Shown one piece after another: positions 5,325-10,855 of a DNA stretch of 10,920 nucleotides. This stretch comes from Hyphomicrobiales bacterium (GTDB lineage Bacteria > Pseudomonadota > Alphaproteobacteria > Rhizobiales > Beijerinckiaceae). Position numbers and translations under genes: made by a program. The notes under the pieces are model-generated. The model ran no database searches. It had not been told where the DNA came from and saw nothing but the letters and a program-made list of their open reading frames with translations. The DNA is taken from positions 1 through 10,920 of the forward strand of contig JAIXZF010000431.1 in assembly GCA_027489835.1 (NCBI GenBank). Direction: 5' to 3'. The stretch's first letter is position 1. The number at the start of each line of letters is the position of its first letter.

Positions 5325-6230
5325 ATGAGCAGAAGCCAGGGCCGCTTCGGCGGCGTTTATCCGATCCTCTATTGCTACTTCCGGCGCGATGGGGCGGTCG
5401 ACGAGGGCGCGATGGCGGCGCAGATCGAGGCCTGCCTCGCGCTCAACCCGGCCGGGCTGGCCGTGCTCGGAATCGCAACGGAAATCGCGAAGCTCAGCGA
5501 GGCCGAGAAGCTGCGGCTCATCGACCTCACGCTGCGCACGGTGGGCGGCCGCGTTCCGGTCGCGGTGACGATCGGCGGGCCGGACGCCGGCGAGAGATTG
5601 CGCCTGATCGAGCGCGCGCGGGGGGAGGGGGCGTCCTGGCTGATCCTCCAGCCTGCGCCGGAGGCGCTCGCCAGCGAGGAGGCGCTGATCGCCAGCTTCG
5701 ACGCCATGATGGCCGCGGCGCGCATCCCGACGGCCATCCAGCATGCGCCGCAGTTCCTCGGCGCCTCGCTGAGCTCAGACGGCTTCAACACGCTGCGTGC
5801 GCGCCATCAGGGCTTCACGCTGCTGAAGGGCGAGGGATCGGCGATCGAGACGGAGCGGCTGGCCCGCGAGACCGACGGCGCCTTCGCGATCTTCGCGGGG
5901 CGGGCCGGCGTGGAATGGCCCGACATGATCCGCGCCGGGGCGGCCGGGCTCATCCCCGCGCCGGAGTTGCTGGACGTCATGCTCGACATCGAGAGATTGA
6001 TGCTCTCGGGGCAGGAGGCCGAGGCGGAAGCGCGTTACCGCGAGGCGCTGCCGCTGATCACCTTCATCATGCAGTCGATCGCTTCGCTGCACACCTATGG
6101 CAAAAGGGCGCTGGCGGCACGCATCGACCTCGGCGAGGTGCATGATCGCGCGCCGTTCACGCCGCCGACGGCGCTGGGCCTCGCCATCCTCAAGGCCCGC
6201 GGCGCGTTCGCCGGGCGCTGGCCGGGCTGA
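5325..6230 (+). CDS. Dihydrodipicolinate synthase/N-acetylneuraminate lyase superfamily protein
   Basis: This 301-residue protein has the length and TIM-barrel pattern of the DapA/NanA class I aldolase family, which condense or cleave pyruvate and similar keto acids through a lysine Schiff base in the cytosol. FTLLKGEGSA contains the probable Schiff-base Lys168, and GIATEIAKLSEAEK (49-62) aligns with the family motif G-T/S-T-G-E-x-x-x-L-x-x-x-E. The active site is unusual: the threonine pair is replaced by Ile50-Ala51, and the catalytic Tyr-Asn of the YN-x-P motif reads Gln139-His140 before AP. It is therefore unlikely to be the lysine-pathway DapA; the substrate is unknown. ATG 5325 is chosen because GGGGGA lies six bases upstream and the family alignment begins there; an open frame runs back to 5022 but overlaps the opposite gene. 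It ends three bases from the convergent gene at 6234. Confidence 0.8.
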   Translation: MSRSQGRFGGVYPILYCYFRRDGAVDEGAMAAQIEACLALNPAGLAVLGIATEIAKLSEAEKLRLIDLTLRTVGGRVPVAVTIGGPDAGERLRLIERARGEGASWLILQPAPEALASEEALIASFDAMMAAARIPTAIQHAPQFLGASLSSDGFNTLRARHQGFTLLKGEGSAIETERLARETDGAFAIFAGRAGVEWPDMIRAGAAGLIPAPELLDVMLDIERLMLSGQEAEAEARYREALPLITFIMQSIASLHTYGKRALAARIDLGEVHDRAPFTPPTALGLAILKARGAFAGRWPG

Positions 6231-6233
6231 CGC

Positions 6234-6587
6234 TCAATCGGCGTCCCGCTCGTCATCCTCCCCGGAGAGGAGGGCGAAGAGCGCCGCGTAACGGTCGAGA
6301 GCGCGCTTGTAGCCGCCCCTGTCGCACAGCCGGGAGGTGAAGGTGATCTCGTCGAGGATGACGCGGTCCTCGCCTTCGGTCAGGGTGCCGAAGCGCTGGC
6401 GCTGCTCCACAAGGTAGCGCAGGTGGATGTCCCATGCCGTGCAAGCGGCGATCTCCTCGTCATCGCCGAGGATGCTGCCCGTCGCCGCCGCCGGCGCGGC
6501 CAGAAGACCCAGCGCCAGCAAGACCACGCCCGGCGAGCGCCGGCCCAAAAACGTCAACAGCCCCTGTCGTGCGCCTCCTCCAATCAT
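6234..6587 (-). CDS. Small exported protein with conserved cysteine pair (paralogue B)
   Basis: This 117-residue protein is a paralogue of the one at 4788-5144: from C49 to L107 the two align without gaps, with 24 identities in 59 positions by hand count, including C49, W52-D53, LR, EQR, DR-x-I-x-DE, C88 and AL-x-RYA. The signal peptide has a twin Arg followed by a hydrophobic core (VVLLALGLLAAPAAA) and an AxA site near residue 35. The tail is acidic (SGEDDERDAD). The start at 6587 is fixed by an AGGAGG ribosome binding site at 6593-6598, five bases upstream; an open frame extends to 6635 but lacks such a site. It lies 108 bp downstream of motE on the same strand and could share that transcript, or use a promoter in the gap. 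Function unknown; periplasmic location is inferred. Confidence 0.78.
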   Translation of the reverse strand: MIGGGARQGLLTFLGRRSPGVVLLALGLLAAPAAATGSILGDDEEIAACTAWDIHLRYLVEQRQRFGTLTEGEDRVILDEITFTSRLCDRGGYKRALDRYAALFALLSGEDDERDAD

Positions 6588-6638
6588 GTCCGCCTCCTGC
6601 CTGTCGGTGGGCGGAGGCTCGGCTCGGAGGGTCAATCG

Positions 6639-6672
6639 GGCGTCAACTGAGCGTTATAGGAGCCTTGACGCC
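6639..6672. repeat. 8-bp inverted repeat between motE and paralogue B
   Basis: GGCGTCAA (6639-6646) and TTGACGCC (6665-6672) are perfect inverted repeats separated by 18 bp. A further TTGAC on the minus strand lies just beyond, at 6632-6636. No T-run follows, so an operator for the gene at 6587 is more likely than a terminator. A TATAAC hexamer sits between the arms on the minus strand without a clear -35. Confidence 0.35.
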
Positions 6673-6695
6673 TGGCAGGATGCGCTGCGCGCCCC

Positions 6696-7574
6696 TCAAT
6701 TGCGCGGCGGAGGCCGGCGTGCGGGAGCGGGCGCGATGGCCGGCAGTTCGGTTGAGCCGGCCGGCTGGACGACGGGCGGCGGCGCGGCGCCGTTGGCCCC
6801 GGCCCTCGCTCGCGTCGCGAGCGCCACCGTCAGCTTCTCGGCGGCCTCCGGCGTCATCGAGGCCAGCACCTCGGACATCTTGCGCGGGTTCATCTGCAGC
6901 ACGACCGGCACCAGCACGTCGGATGGCAGCCGGTCGAAGACGCGGGCCGCATCCTTTGGCTTCATGTTCTCGTACATGATGACCAGCTTCTTGAGGCCCT
7001 GCGACTCGGAGCCGTCGCCCTCGGTCGCCTTGGTCTCGAGCTTCTCCTCGACGGCTTTGAGCTCGCCCACCCGCCCGTCGAGTTTGCGTTCGGCGGTCTC
7101 GAGCAGCTTCTCGCGCAGGTCCAGTTCGCGCTGGCGGGCCTCGATCTCGTCCCGCCGCTCGCCCAGCCTCTCGGTCAGAGCGCGCTCGGCCGCCGATGGC
7201 TGTCGCTGGCCCTGGTTCATCACGGCCGAGCGGTCGCGCGCCGCGATGTCTGGCGGCAGAGGCTGCGGCGCGGGTTCGGCTGCCTTGCCATCCTTGTCCT
7301 TGTCCTTCGGCTTGGCCGGGACGGAGCCGGTCACATCGGCTGCGTTCGGATTGTACGGCTCGCGGGCGCGGGCCCACATCTGGGTCACGCCCCTGAATTC
7401 GTTCGGATTGTACGAGCCGTCGGCCGCGACCTTGGCCGTCGCGGGCGCAACCTGCTCGGCCAGCGGCGTGAAGTTGAACTGCTCGCCCACGCCCATCCAC
7501 GAAATGACCTTCAGCGCGAGGAGGCCCATCGCGCCGAGGATCACTGCCGGAATGAGGCGCTGACGGTCGATCAT
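6696..7574 (-). CDS. motE: MotE-family flagellar protein (MgtE-N-like domain)
   Basis: This 292-residue protein matches MotE, which in Sinorhizobium is a periplasmic chaperone for the motility protein MotC. Residues 7-27 are a membrane anchor or uncleaved signal (LIPAVILGAMGLLALKVISWM). Residues 45-125 are low-complexity, Pro/Lys-rich, and include two YNPN motifs. About 128-190 form a charged coiled coil. The conserved domain follows at 195-258: LKKLVIMYENMKPKDAARVF through LPSDVLVPVVLQMNPRKMSEVLASM, the helical repeat shared with the MgtE intracellular N domain. The C-terminal tail is Pro/Ala-rich. ATG 7574 is 27 bases downstream of the DUF6468-like gene, so it is the fourth gene of the fliL operon. 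The ribosome binding site is weak. Caulobacter FlbE is another possible name for a protein at this position. Confidence 0.8.
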   Translation of the reverse strand: MIDRQRLIPAVILGAMGLLALKVISWMGVGEQFNFTPLAEQVAPATAKVAADGSYNPNEFRGVTQMWARAREPYNPNAADVTGSVPAKPKDKDKDGKAAEPAPQPLPPDIAARDRSAVMNQGQRQPSAAERALTERLGERRDEIEARQRELDLREKLLETAERKLDGRVGELKAVEEKLETKATEGDGSESQGLKKLVIMYENMKPKDAARVFDRLPSDVLVPVVLQMNPRKMSEVLASMTPEAAEKLTVALATRARAGANGAAPPPVVQPAGSTELPAIAPAPARRPPPRN

Positions 7575-7601
7575 CGCGTCAGGGGCCGGAGTGGAGCAAT
7601 G

Positions 7602-8060
7602 TCATGCCGCGTTCCCGTCGAGACGGCGCACGGCGCGCTGGGTGATGGCGGCGGCCATGTCCGCGGCGTCGGTGAGCTTGCGGACGGCGGGCCGGGGCTC
7701 GTCCGGCGCGTTGGCCGCCGAGGGCGCGACGAGGCGGGAGGCCTCGACGATCTTGCCGATGCGCTCCATTACCTGCTCGCCCGCCTCGATCTGCGCGGCA
7801 AGGTCGGCGGCATAGCGCTCAGCGGTCCGCAGGCGTTCGGCAAGGGTCTTGTCGCAATTGCCGAGGGTGAGCTTGAGGCCGGAGATGGCGCGCTCCGCGC
7901 TGTCGGTGGCCGCCAGCAACTCGCCGATGGTGCGGCGCATCGCGCTTTCATCCGCCTTCAGGCGCTCGATGCGGCGTGACAGCACCACGCAGGTGGCGAT
8001 GGTGGCGACCAGCAACACCCCGACCAGCAGATCTGCGATGAACGCGATGGTGAGACTCAT
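7602..8060 (-). CDS. Single-pass membrane protein, DUF6468-like, of the fliM operon
   Basis: This 152-residue protein has one N-terminal membrane segment (about residues 5-27, IAFIADLLVGVLLVATIATCVVL) followed by a long charged helical region. RRIERLKADESAMRRTIGEL and the following heptad-like stretch to about residue 105 look like a coiled coil. The tail is Ala/Pro-rich. I recall proteins of this form, annotated DUF6468, as standard neighbours of fliM in alphaproteobacteria; their role is not established. The start is ATG 8060, 23 bases after the fliM stop, with GGGAAAG eight bases upstream; the longer open frame to 8231 runs back into fliM and is discarded. One Cys lies in the membrane segment and another at about residue 66. 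Co-transcription with fliL, fliM and motE suggests a motor-associated function. Confidence 0.75.
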   Translation of the reverse strand: MSLTIAFIADLLVGVLLVATIATCVVLSRRIERLKADESAMRRTIGELLAATDSAERAISGLKLTLGNCDKTLAERLRTAERYAADLAAQIEAGEQVMERIGKIVEASRLVAPSAANAPDEPRPAVRKLTDAADMAAAITQRAVRRLDGNAA

Positions 8061-8083
8061 GCCCGCTACTTTCCCGTTTTCCG

Positions 8084-9271
8084 TCAGCGGCCGCTCTCGG
8101 CACGCTGCGACGCCACGGCGTCGAAGGCCGAGATGGTGGTGCGCGAGCGCCTCAGGGGCGCGACCGTCTGGATCGCGATCTTGTCGTCCACGCGCCCGAC
8201 GCGGCCCTCGGTGACGCAGAAATCCCCGCATCTGAGGGTCACGAAGCGATCGGGGCGCGCGTCGAAGACCAGCGTGTCCCCGACGTCGAGCTGCATGATG
8301 CGCGAGAGCGGCATCCGCTCCTGATGAAGCACCGCCTCGATCGGGACGTTGGCCTGATAGATCTCGGTCGCGAGGTGGTTCTCCCAGATCGGATCGCGGC
8401 CGATCTTCTCGCCCATGAAGCTCTCGAGGAGCATTTCGCGGACGGGTTCGATGGTGGCGTAGGGCAGCAGGATCTGCAGCGAGCCGCCCCGGCCTTCCAT
8501 GTCGAGCCGGAGGTCGACGCGGATGGCCGCGTTGGCAGGCCGCGAGATCGTGGCGAAGCGCGGATTGGTCTCGATCCGGTCGACCCTGAAGCTGACCGGG
8601 GCGAGCGGGCGGAACGCCGTCTCGGCATCGACCAGCACGACGCCGATCATCCGCTTGAGCAGGTTCATCTCGATGGTGGTGAAGGGCCGGCCGTCATGGC
8701 GGATCGGGCCCGCGCTGCGGCGGCCGCCGAGCATCGTGTCGAGAACCGCGTAGGTCAGGGAGGATTCGACCGTGACCAGACCGAAATTGTCCCATTCCTC
8801 GGCCTTGAACACGGCGATCATCGCCGGCAGCGGGATCGAATTGACGTAGTCGCCGAACCTGACGGAGCGGATCGCGTCGAGCGCGACCTCGACGTTGTCG
8901 TTGAAGAAGTTGCGCAGGCTGGTGGAGAGGTGCCGCACCATGCGCTCGAAGATGATTTCGAGCATCGGCAGGCGTTCATACGACACCGTGCCGGAATCGA
9001 CGATGGCGCGGATGCCGGCGCGGCCGCCGGCCCCCATCTCGCCCACCGAGAAGCCGAGCATCGAGTCGATCTCGTCCTGCGACAGCAGGCGGTCGACGCC
9101 GCTTTCGACGTCCTCGAAGTTGTTCTGGCTGTCGAGCATGGTGGCCCACTGGGCCGCCATGGCGTCGACGCCGCCGCTTTCCGAGCTCTGCTCGGCCAGG
9201 GCTGCGCCCCACTCGTCGGCGAGGCTTTCGGTTTCGCCGCCCGTGCCGTCCGGATTGTCGGGGCCGCTCAT
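8084..9271 (-). CDS. fliM: Flagellar motor switch protein FliM
   Basis: FliM forms the C-ring of the flagellar motor, binds CheY-P and controls rotation. This 395-residue protein has the CheY-binding motif LSQDEIDSML at residues 63-72. The middle CheC-like domain follows (about 90-280, starting near SGTVSYERLPMLEIIFERM), then the C-terminal SpoA (FliN-like) domain (about 300-375, VPIEAVLHQERMPLSRIMQLDVGDTLVFD). The N terminus is about 60 residues longer than in enterobacterial FliM and holds two similar short motifs, LADEWGAALAEQ (17-28) and MAAQWATMLDSQ (38-49). The start is ATG 9271, which overlaps the fliL stop in ATGA; an open frame back to 9643 only reads through fliL. The protein-fold and motif evidence is strong, and its place after fliL is standard. 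Confidence 0.97.
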   Translation of the reverse strand: MSGPDNPDGTGGETESLADEWGAALAEQSSESGGVDAMAAQWATMLDSQNNFEDVESGVDRLLSQDEIDSMLGFSVGEMGAGGRAGIRAIVDSGTVSYERLPMLEIIFERMVRHLSTSLRNFFNDNVEVALDAIRSVRFGDYVNSIPLPAMIAVFKAEEWDNFGLVTVESSLTYAVLDTMLGGRRSAGPIRHDGRPFTTIEMNLLKRMIGVVLVDAETAFRPLAPVSFRVDRIETNPRFATISRPANAAIRVDLRLDMEGRGGSLQILLPYATIEPVREMLLESFMGEKIGRDPIWENHLATEIYQANVPIEAVLHQERMPLSRIMQLDVGDTLVFDARPDRFVTLRCGDFCVTEGRVGRVDDKIAIQTVAPLRRSRTTISAFDAVASQRAESGR

Positions 9272-9792
9272 TGGACGAGAAGTTCCTTGAAGAGGACGGC
9301 GTCGACCTTGGCGGGATGGACCGCGACGTTGACGCGGCGCAGCAGCTCCTCCTTCAGCCGGTAGGTGCCGGCCGAGCCCTCGAGGTCGGCGGGCCTGAGT
9401 TCGCGCAGGTAGACCTGGAACATGTCCTCGACGCGGGGCAGCAGGGGCTGGATTTCGGGCGCCATCTTGGCGTCGGCGATCTCGAGGGCGACCTTCACCT
9501 TGATGAAGTTCTGGCGCTCTCCGGGCTGGGCGCCGGCAATGTTGATGAGCATGTCCTTCATGTCGACGAAGGCCGTCTTCTTCGGCGCAATCTTCGCCTC
9601 GGCCTGCTCTTCGGGCACAGGCTTCTTCTTCAGGAAGAACCACCAGCCGCCACCGCCGCCGCCGAGCAGCAGGACAGCCGCGAGGCCGCCGAGGACGAGC
9701 TTGTTGCCCAGCAGGCCCTTGCCGCCGGCCTTCTTCCCACCCTCCTCCCCGCCGCCATCCGGCGACGGTTCCTTGGCTTTCTTCTTGGCCAT
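9268..9792 (-). CDS. fliL: Flagellar basal body-associated protein FliL
   Basis: FliL is a single-pass inner-membrane protein around the stators that supports motor torque. This 174-residue protein has a Lys/Gly-rich cytoplasmic N terminus (1-30), a membrane segment (about 31-54) and a periplasmic FliL domain (70-174) with FVDMKDMLINI near 75 and the conserved ending RVNVAVHPAKVDAVLFKELLVQ; most FliL proteins end with a similar V-x-x-V-x-F-x-x-(F/L)-(V/L)-x-Q. The membrane segment contains six consecutive glycines followed by WWFF. It is the first gene of the operon fliL-fliM-DUF6468-like-motE and overlaps fliM by four bases. A perfect CtrA box lies 76-90 bp upstream, in keeping with fliL being a CtrA-controlled class II gene in Caulobacter. 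ATG 9792 has only a distant purine tract upstream. Confidence 0.95.
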   Translation of the reverse strand: MAKKKAKEPSPDGGGEEGGKKAGGKGLLGNKLVLGGLAAVLLLGGGGGGWWFFLKKKPVPEEQAEAKIAPKKTAFVDMKDMLINIAGAQPGERQNFIKVKVALEIADAKMAPEIQPLLPRVEDMFQVYLRELRPADLEGSAGTYRLKEELLRRVNVAVHPAKVDAVLFKELLVQ

Positions 9793-9863
9793 GACGCGGT
9801 CGAAGCCCCCTTCAGGACATAGAGAGCGCGGATGGCCCCCGTTGGCATCGACACTGGCGTTTT

Positions 9864-9882
9864 ATGGTTAACGTCCCGTTAA
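9864..9882 (-). promoter_or_regulatory. CtrA box upstream of fliL
   Basis: On the minus strand the sequence is TTAA-N7-TTAACCAT, a perfect full CtrA site (TTAA at 9879-9882 and 9868-9871, exactly seven bases between) followed by the CCAT extension. It faces fliL, whose start is at 9792. CtrA is the cell-cycle response regulator that drives class II flagellar genes in alphaproteobacteria. Confidence 0.82.
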
Positions 9883-9883
9883 G

Positions 9884-9903
9884 TGCGGCAGGATTTGCCG
9901 GGC
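9884..9903. promoter_or_regulatory. FlbD/ftr-like enhancer element between fliL and flgF
   Basis: The inverted repeat CGGCA-GGATT-TGCCG (9886-9900) lies within a 20-bp element that matches 4315-4334 at 19 positions. It starts one base beyond the CtrA box and lies about 110 bp upstream of the flgF sigma-54 -24 box. A partial second copy, AATTTGCCCG, follows at 9906-9915. The role as an FlbD binding site is inferred from the repeat, the spacing and Caulobacter precedent. Confidence 0.65.
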
Positions 9904-10000
9904 GGAATTTGCCCGAGAGGCAAGGGCCTGCCTGTCGACGTGAATGGCGGCATCCAGGTCAAGCCCATGAACTTTCTAACTAAAACTGAATAACTCCCGT

Positions 10001-10015
10001 TGGCACGGCTCCTGC
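10001..10015 (+). promoter_or_regulatory. Sigma-54 (-24/-12) promoter for flgF
   Basis: TGGCAC-GGCTC-CTGC matches the sigma-54 consensus TGGCAC-N5-TTGC at all but one position, with GG and GC correctly spaced. Transcription is expected near 10027, giving a leader of about 58 bases before flgF. An AT-rich stretch at about 9966-9993, upstream of it, could help bend the DNA between enhancer and promoter. Confidence 0.78.
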
Positions 10016-10084
10016 GAGGACCTGTCTGGCGATGGCCGCGCTGGGGAGCGTCCGGACGTCGCCGCAAGATGGGAGTTGGCTCAG

Positions 10085-10831
10085 ATGGAGAATGCTCTTC
10101 TCGTCGGGCTGTCGCGGCAAATGGTGCTGCGACGCGAGATGGACGTGATCGCCAACAATGTGGCGAACATCAACACGAACGGCTTCAAGGCCCGGTCGAC
10201 GCGCTTTGCCGAGCATGTCATGCCGAGCGCCAAGGCCGAGACCTTTCCGATGCCGGACCGGCGCGTGTCGCATGTCGTCGACAAGGGCACGCCCATCGAC
10301 CTCAGCGCCGGCATGATGGAGCGCACTGGCAACCCGCTCGACGCCGCGATGCGCGGTGACGGCTACTTCACGGTCCAGACCGGCAACGGCCAGACGCGCT
10401 TCACCCGCGACGGCGCCTTCGAGATCAACTCGCGCGGCCAGCTCGTCACACAGGGCGGGCTGAGGGTCATGGGCGAGGGCGGCCCGATCGAGATTTCCAC
10501 CAGCGAGACGGGCGTTCGCATCGCCGAGGACGGCACCGTGCTGACCGACCAGGGCAATCGCGGCAAGGTGCGCCTCGTCAAGTTCGCCAACCCGCGTGAT
10601 CTCAGGAACGAGGGGGGCAACCTGTTCTCTTCGGCGGCCGCGCCGCAGCCCGCCGGACCGCAGGTTCGCGTCGAGACCGGCGTGGTCGAGCGCTCCAACG
10701 TCAAGCCCGTGCTGGAGATGACCCGCATGGTCGAGGTGCAGCGCGCCTATTCCACCATCAGCAGCCTGATGGGCCGCACGGACGAATTGAGGCGCGACGC
10801 GATCCGCCGCCTCTCCGACGTCCAGGCCTGA
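10085..10831 (+). CDS. flgF: Flagellar basal-body rod protein FlgF
   Basis: FlgF is a proximal rod subunit, exported through the flagellar apparatus into the periplasm. This 248-residue protein opens with the rod/hook N-terminal motif MENALLVGLSRQMVLRREMD and continues VIANNVANINTNGFKA (about 21-36), the ANN-x-AN-x-NT-x-G(F/Y)K signature of the family. The middle contains GDGYFTVQTGNGQTRFTRDGAFEIN, typical of FlgF/FlgG. The C terminus (EMTRMVEVQRAYSTISSLM) is the matching rod/hook C-terminal helix. ATG 10085 aligns with the family start and has GGGAG at 10071-10075, nine bases upstream; a TTG nine bases earlier is in frame but not favoured. flgG follows after 24 bases, so the two form the flgFG operon, driven by the sigma-54 promoter at 10001. 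Confidence 0.95.
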   Translation: MENALLVGLSRQMVLRREMDVIANNVANINTNGFKARSTRFAEHVMPSAKAETFPMPDRRVSHVVDKGTPIDLSAGMMERTGNPLDAAMRGDGYFTVQTGNGQTRFTRDGAFEINSRGQLVTQGGLRVMGEGGPIEISTSETGVRIAEDGTVLTDQGNRGKVRLVKFANPRDLRNEGGNLFSSAAAPQPAGPQVRVETGVVERSNVKPVLEMTRMVEVQRAYSTISSLMGRTDELRRDAIRRLSDVQA

Positions 10832-10855
10832 CGCGACATACGGGAGTAACGCGAG

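Noticed and set aside
8061..8231. 57-codon N-terminal extension of the DUF6468-like gene
   Set aside because: It lies inside fliM and is Arg/His-rich; the membrane segment expected at the N terminus begins at ATG 8060.
8324..9364. Long plus-strand frame (346 codons) opposite fliM and the fliL end
   Set aside because: Antisense shadow with biased composition (Asp, Arg, Val, Gly); fliM motifs prove the minus strand is coding.
9272..9643. 124-codon N-terminal extension of fliM
   Set aside because: It reads through fliL in another frame; the ATGA overlap at 9268-9271 marks the true start.
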